NCBI RefSeq assembly: GCF_003610555.1
Contig: NZ_RAPQ01000008.1
Coordinates: forward strand, 612,490-676,489
Origin: Marinifilum flexuosum
GTDB lineage: Bacteria > Bacteroidota > Bacteroidia > Bacteroidales > Marinifilaceae
Direction: 5' to 3'
DNA length: 64,000 nucleotides
Shown piece by piece: positions 37,342 to 45,926 of this stretch (the stretch's first letter is position 1; each line of letters opens with the position of its first letter). Position numbers and translations under genes: made by a program. The notes under the pieces were generated by a model, which did no database searches, was not told the origin of the DNA, and saw nothing but the letters and a program-made list of their open reading frames with translations.

Positions 37342-38038
37342 TACAATTTTTAGAGATTTGGGCTCCATTGACTATCAAGAAGCCTGGGATTATCAGGAAA
37401 ACTTGTTCCAGGAAGTATTGCAATCGCGTCAGGCAAATGCAGAGCTTCCTGAAGAAGAAAAAAACTTAAGCAATAATTACTTGCTGTTTTGTGAGCATCC
37501 ACATGTTTATACATTGGGGAAAAGCGGTAAAGAGCAGAATATGCTGCTTAATATGCTGCAACTACAAGCAAAAGAAGCAAGTTTCTACAAAATAAACCGA
37601 GGTGGAGATATCACTTATCATGGACCGGGACAAATTGTAGGTTATCCAATTCTAAACCTGGAAACCTATGATATGGGTATCAAAAAATACATTGAAACCC
37701 TTGAACAGGCTGTGATTAATTGTATTGCTGATTATGGTTTGACAGGAACTCGATTGGATGGAGCTACAGGGGTTTGGTTAGATGTTGGAACACCAAAAGT
37801 TCGTAAAATTTGCGCCATTGGCGTTCGAGTAAGTCGATGGGTTAGCATGCATGGTTTTGCCTTTAATGTGAATACCGATTTGAAATATTTCGATTACATA
37901 AATCCATGTGGATTTGTTGATAAAGGAGTGACTTCATTAAAAAAAGAGCTAGGCAAAGAGCTTGATATTGAAGAGGTAAAACATAATTTAAAAAATCATA
38001 TTGCAAATCTGTTTGATATGAAGCTGGAAATTGACTAA
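37334..38038 (+). CDS. lipB: Octanoyl-ACP:protein octanoyltransferase
   Basis: Transfers octanoate from acyl carrier protein to lipoyl domains, providing the LipA substrate. The family motif RGGDITYHGPGQIVGYPI starts near residue 89. Catalytic Cys192 lies in NPCGF and the partner Lys158 in RKICAIG. At 234 residues it is slightly longer than E. coli LipB because of an insertion near 33-48. It overlaps lipA by 8 bp, and recJ starts 23 bp later. Confidence 0.97.
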   Translation: MTNTIFRDLGSIDYQEAWDYQENLFQEVLQSRQANAELPEEEKNLSNNYLLFCEHPHVYTLGKSGKEQNMLLNMLQLQAKEASFYKINRGGDITYHGPGQIVGYPILNLETYDMGIKKYIETLEQAVINCIADYGLTGTRLDGATGVWLDVGTPKVRKICAIGVRVSRWVSMHGFAFNVNTDLKYFDYINPCGFVDKGVTSLKKELGKELDIEEVKHNLKNHIANLFDMKLEID

Positions 38039-38061
38039 TTTGGCTAGCTAAAATCTTGCAT

Positions 38062-39771
38062 ATGGAAAAGAGATGGGTAATAAATGAGCCGGGCGATGAA
38101 GAAACGGTTGGCGCACTAATGGAATCATTGGGTGTTGACCGGGTGATTGCCAATCTGTTAGTTCAGAGAGGAATCACAAACTTCGATATGGCCAAAGCTT
38201 TTTTTCGTCCCAGTCTCGACGACTTGCATGATCCTTTTTTAATGAAAGATATGACCAAGGCGGTTGACCGATTGGTTATCGCAATGGAGAAACAAGAGCG
38301 TGTAATGGTGTATGGCGACTATGATGTTGATGGCACCACATCTGTAGCTCTTGTTTACACCTATCTAAAATCTCATTTCGATTTTATTGACTATTATATT
38401 CCTGATCGCTATTCGGAAGGTTATGGTATTTCCAAAACCGGTATCGATTATGCGGCAGAGAATAATATCAGTTTGGTTATCGCATTGGATTGTGGAATTA
38501 AAGCCATTGAAAAAATTGCTTACGCAAGCGAAAAAGGAGTTGATTTTATCATTTGTGATCACCATACGCCAGATGAAAATTTGCCCAATGCTGTTGCAGT
38601 GTTAGATCCGAAAAGAAGCGATTGTGAATATCCTTGTGATGTTCTGTCAGGTTGTGGTGTTGGATTTAAGTTGATGCAAGGATTGGCAAACAGGAAAAAA
38701 TGGCAGTTCGACACGTTAATTCCTCTTTTGGATTTGTTGGCAGTAAGTATTGCATCTGATATTGTTCCCATTACCGGAGAAAACCGGGTTTTAACCTACT
38801 TTGGGTTAAAGCAGCTGAATGAAAATCCTCGATTGGGATTAAAAACAATACTGAATCTGGCTGGTGTTACAAAAGATTTGAGCGTTAATGATATTGTTTT
38901 TAAAATTGGTCCAAGAATTAATGCTGCGGGTAGAATTCAATCGGGAAATCATGCGGTACAATTGCTGATTGCTGAGAGGGAAGAGGCGGCTACCCTAATT
39001 GGAGATACCATTAATGGATTGAACGAAGACCGAAAAGAGCTGGATCATAGCATTACCGATGATGCCCTGGAACGTGTAGCGAAAAGTAAAACTCTGCTAG
39101 AAAAGAAGAGTACAGTTTTGTTTGATCGCAATTGGCACAAAGGGGTGATCGGAATTGTGGCTTCTCGTATGATTGAAACCTATTACAAGCCAACAGTAAT
39201 TCTTACCGAGTCGAACGGATTTGCAACCGGTAGTGCTCGTTCGGTAGATGGTTTTGATTTGTATAATGCTATTTCGGCTTGTAGCGATTTGTTGGAAAAC
39301 TTTGGAGGACATAAATATGCTGCTGGCCTTACCATGAAAATTGAAAATGTTAGTGTTTTTCAGCAGCGTTTCGAAGAGTATGTTTGTGAAAATATTACCG
39401 ACGATATGCTGGTTCCTCAGATAAAGGTGGATGCCAGCATTAAACTTTCTGATATTACACCTAAGTTCTTCCGTGTTCTTAAGCAATTTGAACCTTTCGG
39501 ACCCAAAAATATGACACCTGTTTTCATTAGTGAAAAAGTGGTTGATTATGGATATAGTCGTCCGGTTGGTAGAAATAAGGAACACCTTAAGCTTTCGGTT
39601 GTTGATGATATCCGCGAAGGGGATGTAAAAGGTGGAATTGCCTTTTCAATGGGGAAGCTTTATTCTAAGATTTCCAGTGGTTCACCATTTGATGTATGTT
39701 ACTCATTACAAGAGAATGAGTATATGGGTAAGGTGGAAACACAACTGATGGTTCGTGATATCAAATTCTAA
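38062..39771 (+). CDS. recJ: Single-stranded-DNA-specific exonuclease RecJ
   Basis: 5'-3' exonuclease of recombination and mismatch repair. The ATG at 38062 (MEKRWVINEPG) is chosen over a TTG two codons upstream. DHH-domain motifs are visible: YGDYDVDGTTS with Asp86, Asp88 and Asp90, and CDHHTPDE with Asp166, His167 and His168. The DHHA1 domain follows with GGHKYAAGLT near 414, and an OB-like C-terminal domain ends the protein. The 569-residue length is usual. Confidence 0.97.
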   Translation: MEKRWVINEPGDEETVGALMESLGVDRVIANLLVQRGITNFDMAKAFFRPSLDDLHDPFLMKDMTKAVDRLVIAMEKQERVMVYGDYDVDGTTSVALVYTYLKSHFDFIDYYIPDRYSEGYGISKTGIDYAAENNISLVIALDCGIKAIEKIAYASEKGVDFIICDHHTPDENLPNAVAVLDPKRSDCEYPCDVLSGCGVGFKLMQGLANRKKWQFDTLIPLLDLLAVSIASDIVPITGENRVLTYFGLKQLNENPRLGLKTILNLAGVTKDLSVNDIVFKIGPRINAAGRIQSGNHAVQLLIAEREEAATLIGDTINGLNEDRKELDHSITDDALERVAKSKTLLEKKSTVLFDRNWHKGVIGIVASRMIETYYKPTVILTESNGFATGSARSVDGFDLYNAISACSDLLENFGGHKYAAGLTMKIENVSVFQQRFEEYVCENITDDMLVPQIKVDASIKLSDITPKFFRVLKQFEPFGPKNMTPVFISEKVVDYGYSRPVGRNKEHLKLSVVDDIREGDVKGGIAFSMGKLYSKISSGSPFDVCYSLQENEYMGKVETQLMVRDIKF

Positions 39772-39925
39772 TCTTCATTTCCGATATTTTATTGTTTAAA
39801 TCTTACTTAGATTGTGTCTGTTTAAGAAAAAAGTGATTTCTAGGCTGACGATTTCTAATCAAGGATCTAATTGATTTTTTTCGCATTCATGCACTCCTTT
39901 GCATTGATTTATTGAGTTTTTCGAA

Positions 39926-39956
39926 TTTGTCAGTTTCGGGAAGCTTATTATCTTTG
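39926..39956 (+). promoter_or_regulatory. Promoter of the uracil/xanthine permease gene
   Basis: TTTG (39926-39929), a 19-bp spacer, then TATCTTTG (39949-39956) followed by CG. This is the best two-part Bacteroidota promoter in the window, 30 bp before the ATG. Confidence 0.8.
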
Positions 39957-39986
39957 CGCCAATTTGTGAATTTTTAAATCCATTTT

Positions 39987-41225
39987 ATGATCCTTACTCA
40001 AGAAGCTACGGCTCCGGGATTCCAAAGTCCCACGAAAAGAATTATTTTGGGAGTACAATTTCTCTTTGTTGCCTTTGGTGCAACGGTACTAGTCCCATTG
40101 TTAGTTGGTATTGACCCAGCAGTCGCATTGTTTACAGCAGGAATCGGAACCTTGATTTTTCATTTAATCACAAAAGGTATGGTTCCTGTTTTTTTAGGCA
40201 GTAGTTTTGCCTTTATTGCTCCAATTGTTGCAGCAACAAAACTATATGGTTTGCCTGGAACTTTATCCGGCTTAATTGCGGTAGGTGTGGTTTACGGTTT
40301 GGTTTCCGGAATCATCAAAGTTTGGGGATTGCGAGTGATCGAGAAAATTTTCCCTTCCATTGTAGTTGGACCAGTTATCATGATTATTGGTTTGTCATTG
40401 GCTCCTGTAGCTGTTAATATGGCCAAAACCAATTGGATCATTTCTTCTATTGCTTTGTTAACTGCTATACTAATTGTGGTTTATACAAAAGGAATGCTAA
40501 AACTGATTCCTATTTTCTCAGCTATTGTTGTAGGATATGTTGTATCAGTGGTTTTAGGGCAAGTAGATTTTACGCCAATTAAAGAAGCTGCATGGTTTGC
40601 TTTACCAGAATTTGTTCGTCCTGAATTAAATTGGAGTGCAGTATTGTATATGATTCCTGTGGCATTTGCCCCGATTATTGAACATGTTGGCGATATGTAT
40701 GCCATTGGTGGTGTAGCAAACAAAGAGTTTGTTAAAAAGCCAGGTTTAAACCGTACTTTATTAGGTGATGGTGTTGCTACTGCTTTCGCAGGATTTTTTG
40801 GTGGACCACCAAATACAACTTATTCAGAGGTTACAGGTGCAATTGCATTGACTAAGGTAGTTGATCCTAGAGTATTGAGAATTGCCGCAGTTACTGCCTT
40901 GGTATTCTCATTAATTGGAAAGGTAAGTGCATTCCTTAAAACCATTCCTCAAGCTGTTTTGGGAGGTATCATGCTATTGCTTTTCGGTATGATTGCAGGT
41001 ATTGGTATTAAAACCCTTATCGATGCAAAAACAGATTTTACAAAAACCAGAAACCAGGTAATTGTGTCGGTTGTACTTACTGTTGGTATTGGTGGAGCAC
41101 AGATTTCTTACGGTAATTTTTCGTTGGCAGGAATTGGTTTGGCATCGGTTGTAGGTGTGGTTTTAAACCTGATTTTACCTGATAAATCGAAACCAATTAA
41201 GGGAAGTGAAGTTGTAGAAGAATAA
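39987..41225 (+). CDS. Uracil/xanthine permease (NCS2 family)
   Basis: Inner-membrane nucleobase symporter of the NCS2 family, 412 residues with about 12-14 helices. The early ILGVQFLFVAFGATVLVPLL segment, a mid-protein PIIEHVGDMYAIG motif with its substrate-site glutamate near residue 230, and GGPPNTTYSEVTGAIALTK near 270-288 fit the UraA-like uracil branch more than xanthine carriers. Exact substrate is inference. It has its own promoter and terminator. It is only distantly similar to the AzgA-like permease at 47015. Confidence 0.9.
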   Translation: MILTQEATAPGFQSPTKRIILGVQFLFVAFGATVLVPLLVGIDPAVALFTAGIGTLIFHLITKGMVPVFLGSSFAFIAPIVAATKLYGLPGTLSGLIAVGVVYGLVSGIIKVWGLRVIEKIFPSIVVGPVIMIIGLSLAPVAVNMAKTNWIISSIALLTAILIVVYTKGMLKLIPIFSAIVVGYVVSVVLGQVDFTPIKEAAWFALPEFVRPELNWSAVLYMIPVAFAPIIEHVGDMYAIGGVANKEFVKKPGLNRTLLGDGVATAFAGFFGGPPNTTYSEVTGAIALTKVVDPRVLRIAAVTALVFSLIGKVSAFLKTIPQAVLGGIMLLLFGMIAGIGIKTLIDAKTDFTKTRNQVIVSVVLTVGIGGAQISYGNFSLAGIGLASVVGVVLNLILPDKSKPIKGSEVVEE

Positions 41226-41321
41226 TTGATAATTAGATTATTATTTAAATTTTAATCTAGTTAATAAGTATTCTGTTAAAAAATGATTAAATTTGATTCT
41301 GTTAACCTGAATCTTGATTTA

Positions 41322-41371
41322 GGTTTTAACATCCCTTTTATATATAAAGCCCCTGCGAAGGGGCTTTTTTA
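41322..41371 (+). terminator. Terminator of the uracil permease gene (repeat copy 1)
   Basis: A 9-bp stem AAAGCCCCT (41346-41354) / AGGGGCTTT (41359-41367), loop GCGA, then T6. The 24 bases before it (41322-41345) are also repeated at 42374, so the whole 50-bp block occurs twice. Confidence 0.88.
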
Positions 41372-41428
41372 GAATATTAGCACACTTAATTTAAGTGTTT
41401 TTTTCACTCTCGTATATGTCGAATAAGA

Positions 41429-42199
41429 TTAATTGGTTCTTGTAATTGTTGTTACACTTCTATAAAACAACATATGATGCCAAAAATATACTTTCCCTAA
41501 GTCTCTTTTTGAAAAGTTCTCATGGTTAAATACTTCAATTAGCAAAAAGGATTTGGAATCAATTGGTTTGCCATTTTGTTTTGCTGGTTCCCATTTGTAA
41601 TTTAATTCTTTTATAGTCTTAATCGCATTTTTATCTAAATTCTTGTTAATTGATTGTTCAATAGTTATATCCTTTAAGATACCTTTCTTACTAATAATAA
41701 AAGAATACAAACAGGATCCGGATTTGTGTTTTTCCATTAGTTCTGTCGGCAATTTAATTTTTTTTATCATATCAAATTCAGCCTGATTTTCGAATCCAAT
41801 ATATATTTGTGGGTTGTCAACTTTATCCAATACATATTTATCACCTTTTTTAATAAATGTAGAGTCAATTCTATTGCCACTGTTGTAACTTACCAGTTGG
41901 TTACGATCGTAATCATACTCTAAATGAGGGGTAGAATCCTTCTTGTAAAATTTCCATATACCTATTCGTTTATTGTTTAAATACTCACCGGTAACCAATG
42001 TATCTTTCGTCCTTGTATTAATGACATAGTAAAACCCTTCTTTTATTTTGCTTTTTTTATCTACTTGGTAAATTTCTTTGTGTAAGTGTGTGATTTGATG
42101 CTTAACCCTTTTATATTTTTTCTGTCCAAAGCATTGAGTTGAAATCAATAGTAAAGTAAAGGAAAAGAAAGTTGTGAAAGATGTTTTTGTTATTTTCAT
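41429..42199 (-). CDS. Exported protein with MORN-like and TonB C-terminal domains
   Basis: A 256-residue protein. Residues 1-25 look like a cleavable signal peptide (ending ISTQCFGQ) rather than a retained TonB anchor. A central EGFYYV...GEYLNNKRIGIWKFYKKD region resembles MORN-type repeats. The C-terminal part (about 160-245) fits the TonB C-terminal fold, with CLYSFIISKKGILKDITI and a NAIKTIKELNYKWEPAKQNG stretch. ExbB/ExbD are not nearby. A cleavable signal with no membrane anchor would be unusual for an energy transducer, so a periplasmic or surface role is as likely. The gene lies between two copies of one terminator block. Confidence 0.72.
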   Translation of the reverse strand: MKITKTSFTTFFSFTLLLISTQCFGQKKYKRVKHQITHLHKEIYQVDKKSKIKEGFYYVINTRTKDTLVTGEYLNNKRIGIWKFYKKDSTPHLEYDYDRNQLVSYNSGNRIDSTFIKKGDKYVLDKVDNPQIYIGFENQAEFDMIKKIKLPTELMEKHKSGSCLYSFIISKKGILKDITIEQSINKNLDKNAIKTIKELNYKWEPAKQNGKPIDSKSFLLIEVFNHENFSKRDLGKVYFWHHMLFYRSVTTITRTN

Positions 42200-42373
42200 G
42201 AAATTAAATTTAGTTGTGATTTTTGATTAGTATGATTAAAGGAATATTATATAATCTCTTTATTGAGATTGTTGTTTAATCAATGAATTTAATAAGGAAA
42301 CTTATTGATATTCATGTAGTATTTGTATTGATTAGGAATTAACTCAGGTTTATTTCATTCTATTTTTGATTTC

Positions 42374-42422
42374 GGTTTTAACATCCCTTTTATATATAAA
42401 GCCCCTTTCAGGGGCTTTTTTA
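42374..42422 (+). terminator. Second copy of the 50-bp terminator block
   Basis: 33 bases identical to 41322-41354, then a shorter loop (TTC instead of GCGA) and the same AGGGGCTTTTTTAG end. It is in plus orientation, yet no plus-strand gene precedes it; on the minus strand it lies past the 42465-43202 gene with only a weak T run. A duplication is the simplest explanation. Confidence 0.8.
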
Positions 42423-42464
42423 GTTTGAAGAGATGCTTATATGATAGTTGGTCTTATGGTTTTG

Positions 42465-43202
42465 TTATTCTATCCAAGTTGTAAAACTCTTAATAACTTT
42501 CCAACCCCCTTTATCCTTTTCTAAATAAAACCTCTCACCACTTGTGGTATAATCAACATCAACCAAAGCTTTGTTCTTTCTTTTATTGAAAGACACTTGT
42601 TTAATCACCCAATAATTCAAAATAGCAGCTTCACCTTCTGCAATATAAATTGGAATATAATTGGAAAGTTTCTTCAGTAGCGGATCAAACAACACAGGAG
42701 ATTCCCATTTGCTTATTCTTCCATTTCTCCATATGGGTTTATATTCTATTGATGAATTGATAAACTCGATGAAATTATTCAAAACCTGTTGGTTTCGTTT
42801 TGTTAAGAACAAGTGGTTTCTATCAATCTCTGGCCTAAATACAAATCTCTTATTTGAAGATTGCATTTCAATCTTATTAAATACATCAGGTGCCGAAAAA
42901 GATTTGTTAGTAATTTGAATCATTATTGAATCTTGAACCAATAAATAGCGATCATTTATACTATTGTTTTCACTATTAATTAGATTAAAAATCTCATGCG
43001 TATCTTTTATCAGATTAGATGGTTCATCGCTCACTTCTTCAATTTGCATTTTCTTAAAAATGACTTTTGTAATAGAATCCTCAGTGTTATTAATCCTATC
43101 AAATAATTCTAGTGTGATCTGTGAACTATTTTGATTGACTTGGGAGAAAGCCGAATAGACACAAAGATGTGATACAAGTAAAAAAATAAATATTCTTTTC
43201 AT
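42465..43202 (-). CDS. Exported protein of unknown function
   Basis: A 245-residue protein with a signal peptide (about residues 1-20, ending VYSAFSQ). The mature part is rich in Asn, Ser and Lys, and ends with short strands such as KGGWKVIKSFTTWIE, resembling NTF2-like small beta/alpha domains, but I cannot assign a family. It starts 12 bp after the stop of the HExxH lipoprotein gene on the same strand, so the two are probably co-transcribed and may work together. Confidence 0.7.
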   Translation of the reverse strand: MKRIFIFLLVSHLCVYSAFSQVNQNSSQITLELFDRINNTEDSITKVIFKKMQIEEVSDEPSNLIKDTHEIFNLINSENNSINDRYLLVQDSIMIQITNKSFSAPDVFNKIEMQSSNKRFVFRPEIDRNHLFLTKRNQQVLNNFIEFINSSIEYKPIWRNGRISKWESPVLFDPLLKKLSNYIPIYIAEGEAAILNYWVIKQVSFNKRKNKALVDVDYTTSGERFYLEKDKGGWKVIKSFTTWIE

Positions 43203-43214
43203 ATTATATCGATT

Positions 43215-44591
43215 TTAAAGAGGACAAGGAGTAGGTAGGCAATCATCCAAGTAGCTTGTAACCATGTCGTAATCCGCTTTGTTTTCGGAATAAAATTTAC
43301 TTCCATCAGAGGTGCGTTTTAAACCACCTCTTGCCATTACTTCAAATACAAAATCTAAATTTCTATTAGGTAGTACTTCATTCATTTGTTTGATGAATTT
43401 ACTTTTTTCTTCTTTATCATCCCAAGCCTTATATAATTCATGCAAATTCTTTTTCATTACGGATATATAATTAAGCATTATTTCATGCTGAGTTTCTCTT
43501 CCATATTTAACTTTTAAAGCATCATAAGTATTTTTGAAATCAATTTCATTACCAATTCTATGTGTATTTGCATCGTAAACTAAACAAAACAAATGGGCAT
43601 GGATAGTCTCATGCATAATTGTATTTGCAGTCCAAAGAAAGGATGTTGATTTCATATTATCAATAGAAATTGTGATATTGAATTGTCCAGAAGTTAAATT
43701 CTTATTTTTATCAACCGTAAGATTCACAGGGGTACATATTCCGTATTTTGTAGCGCCTAAAGATTCAGTTAAGTCATATTTGATCATTGCTTTAGAGTCA
43801 TTAAATTCAAATCCTCTTAGTAGTTCATTAAGCAAAGTTTCTGGAAGTAATCTATCTTGCACTCGCATGGCCTTATATAAACACCCGGCAATAGATTTGT
43901 CAAACTTTTGCGTTGTTTTCACAGGCGGAGCAGGAGATGGGCTAGGGCTACCACCACCAGGGTTTGAAAAGCTTCCACCATATTCACCATCTCCTCCATC
44001 TCTATCGGTTAACGCAAATGGTACGTTTGGAATAATTGTATAAAAACAATCTCGGCCTATGTAATGTCTATATCCTCCAGCGTATGAATATACATCATTG
44101 CATGTGAGTTTTGCAGCTTTTGTGTTAGTATCTTCAATGTTATTCACAGGTATAAACTCATATTTGTCGCTTTTTTCAAAAATCTCCTGCATAAAATATT
44201 CAAAAACCCAATCAAAGTCGGGAGTTGGATAATAATCTTGATCGTTAATATACATTCCGTATTGTAGTTCTAAGGGATCAACACCCAATACTAAAATGGA
44301 ATTTATTTCCATTTTATCTGGTTCGACGTAAGGGATCAGATACATTGTTTTGTTATTTGAAATGTATTTTACCTCTTTATCCCATATCGGAATTCCCCAA
44401 ATGTCTACATCAGTTTTTGATTTAATTTCCTCAGTGTTTCCATTTTTTAGATAATCATAGAATATTTTCACATCTAGATTATCAGGTTGTACTTTAAAGA
44501 ATTCATTCTCAGGAATTAATTCGCTTGTTTCATCTTTACCACACGACCATACCAACAGCAAAGTTGCTACGAATAATAATACTTTTCTCAT
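43215..44591 (-). CDS. Predicted lipoprotein metallopeptidase (HExxH)
   Basis: A 458-residue protein from the ATG at 44591; an in-frame start 33 bp upstream would bury the signal. The lipobox ends at Cys17 (LVWSC). A Gly/Pro/Ser linker lies near 205-224 and splits an N-terminal half of unknown fold from a C-terminal half with HETIH at 327-331. His369 in TQHEIM, 38 residues after the second His, could be the third zinc ligand, as in several zincin families. Proteolytic activity is inference: the substrate is unknown. It is transcribed ahead of the exported protein at 42465. Confidence 0.72.
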   Translation of the reverse strand: MRKVLLFVATLLLVWSCGKDETSELIPENEFFKVQPDNLDVKIFYDYLKNGNTEEIKSKTDVDIWGIPIWDKEVKYISNNKTMYLIPYVEPDKMEINSILVLGVDPLELQYGMYINDQDYYPTPDFDWVFEYFMQEIFEKSDKYEFIPVNNIEDTNTKAAKLTCNDVYSYAGGYRHYIGRDCFYTIIPNVPFALTDRDGGDGEYGGSFSNPGGGSPSPSPAPPVKTTQKFDKSIAGCLYKAMRVQDRLLPETLLNELLRGFEFNDSKAMIKYDLTESLGATKYGICTPVNLTVDKNKNLTSGQFNITISIDNMKSTSFLWTANTIMHETIHAHLFCLVYDANTHRIGNEIDFKNTYDALKVKYGRETQHEIMLNYISVMKKNLHELYKAWDDKEEKSKFIKQMNEVLPNRNLDFVFEVMARGGLKRTSDGSKFYSENKADYDMVTSYLDDCLPTPCPL

Positions 44592-44983
44592 TACAATTTG
44601 TGATTTAATTAATATTAACAACATCTAATTCCGATTATGCTTAAAAGGTAACCCAGCAAAATATATGTTATAGAACATTATTTATGTAATTTAATATTAA
44701 AGTGCTCCGTAATGCCTGTGTGCACTGGCAATAGATAACTACCTGATTAAGTAGAATGATTCTATATAGTAGTCATGTATTGATCTCTGGTATAATGTTC
44801 ACTAAGTTTATGTGTGTAATGATATAAACAACTGATAAAGAGCTACAATAAAAGTGAATAGTATCCCACGCATATAATTTATGAATATTACGCATTACAA
44901 GTGTAGTGCAATTTTAGAATAGGGTGTGTTGTGCCTTTTAACTCGCGCATGATGCATAGTAATAATTTTTAAAATTCAATATT
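44592..44983. other. Divergent intergenic region, no gene seen
   Basis: 392 bp of AT-rich sequence between the HExxH lipoprotein and the DUF4469-type gene. I see no TAnnTTTG element, repeat or open frame of note. How these two genes are transcribed is unclear. Confidence 0.4.
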
Positions 44984-45679
44984 ATGGAATATTCCTTGTA
45001 TGATTGTATGTTAACCAAAGACAATCCCAACGATAAGCTTGGGAAAGTGACGAACCAGAAGCCCAAAAACTTTGAAAATTTATTGGGTAATCTTACTGGC
45101 CCTGGTTCCATTTTAAAGGAAACGGAGTCGAAAGCTGTGATCGAAAAGTATTGGGAAACCATTATTGGCTTTGTTCGTGAAGGTTATGGTTATCACGACG
45201 ATCACATTAGTGTGAATTTGGACATTGCCGGTGTTTTCGAGGACGAAAACGATAGGTTCGATCCATCGCGACACAGCATTAATGTGAGCATTGTTCCTTG
45301 TAGTGAATTAAAGACAGCTACTCAGAACATTAAGCCTACCTATGTGAAACCTAATAAGGAAGTGCCGGAAATTCAAAAGGTTTACGACTGGGGAACTGAA
45401 AAAATGGATGAGTTTCTTACTCCTGGTGCAGCATTGGAGATTGAAGGCAGTGCACTTAAAATTTACGAGGAGATTGATGGGCAAGGTGTGTTTTTCATTA
45501 ACAAGGCCGATGGGGTAGAAACCAAGGCTGGCATGCCTAAATTAAATGAGCCCAAGAAACTGTCCTTAAAAGTTCCTGCTTTAAACCCAGGTCAATATAG
45601 AATAGAGATTCGCAATACTACCAGAAATGGGAAAATATTAAGAATCGGAATATCAACCGCATATTATACCGTCCAATAG
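44984..45679 (+). CDS. Bvu_2165/DUF4469-type protein with IHF/HU-like N-terminal domain
   Basis: A 231-residue protein without a signal peptide. Residues 1-120 look like the HU/IHF-like N-terminal domain of this Bacteroidota family (MEYSLYDCMLTKDNP start, then DDHISVNLDIAGVFEDENDRF). Residues 125-231 fit DUF4469, an Ig-like beta domain (LTPGAALEIEGSALKIYEE near 147-165, a late PGQYRIEIRNTTRNG). DNA binding is suggested by fold only. Such genes often sit in variable regions. The start lies in an AT-rich stretch with no ribosome-binding site. Confidence 0.75.
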   Translation: MEYSLYDCMLTKDNPNDKLGKVTNQKPKNFENLLGNLTGPGSILKETESKAVIEKYWETIIGFVREGYGYHDDHISVNLDIAGVFEDENDRFDPSRHSINVSIVPCSELKTATQNIKPTYVKPNKEVPEIQKVYDWGTEKMDEFLTPGAALEIEGSALKIYEEIDGQGVFFINKADGVETKAGMPKLNEPKKLSLKVPALNPGQYRIEIRNTTRNGKILRIGISTAYYTVQ

Positions 45680-45704
45680 GTTTTTCGCTCATTTACTTAC
45701 AACA

Positions 45705-45731
45705 GCCCGCACCTTATTCTAAGGTACGGGC
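45705..45731 (+). terminator. Terminator of the DUF4469-type gene
   Basis: 12-bp stem (45705-45716 with 45720-45731) with one C-A mismatch and a 3-nt loop, then TTATTTTA. Confidence 0.75.
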
Positions 45732-45754
45732 TTATTTTATGCTTTACTTTCTTT

Positions 45755-45869
45755 GAGCAAGGGCATGCTTCCACCGAGAGCAGGGTCGTGCTCCTACCGA
45801 GAGCAGGGGTGTGCTCCTATCGAGAGCAGGGGTGTGCTCCTACCGAGAGCAGGGGTATGCTCAAATGGG
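45755..45869. repeat. Five tandem 23-bp palindromic repeats
   Basis: Units start at 45755, 45778, 45801, 45824 and 45847. The unit is GAGCAGGGGTGTGCTCCTAC plus CGA. Each carries its own inverted repeat GAGCA...TGCTC with a 6-nt G-rich loop. Units 3 and 4 differ at one base; units 1 and 5 are the most diverged, and unit 5 keeps only its first 16 bases. The block is far more GC-rich than its surroundings, and lies between convergent genes. Confidence 0.93.
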
Positions 45870-45926
45870 TAATTGAACAATTAAAGTAAAAAACCGCTTA
45901 AAGCACTAAGAAAGTTTCCAATTGAA

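Noticed and set aside
39097-39585. Minus-strand frame of 162 codons opposite recJ
   Set aside because: recJ is unambiguous here, and the opposite frame has no motif, promoter or ribosome site.
41322-42422. Insertion sequence between the duplicated terminators
   Set aside because: The enclosed gene is not a transposase and there are no terminal inverted repeats; only a direct repeat is present.
43672-44043. Plus-strand frame of 123 codons opposite the HExxH lipoprotein
   Set aside because: It lies wholly inside a better gene, is low in complexity and has no family features.
45755-45869. CRISPR array
   Set aside because: Units are contiguous with no variable spacers, and no cas gene is present.
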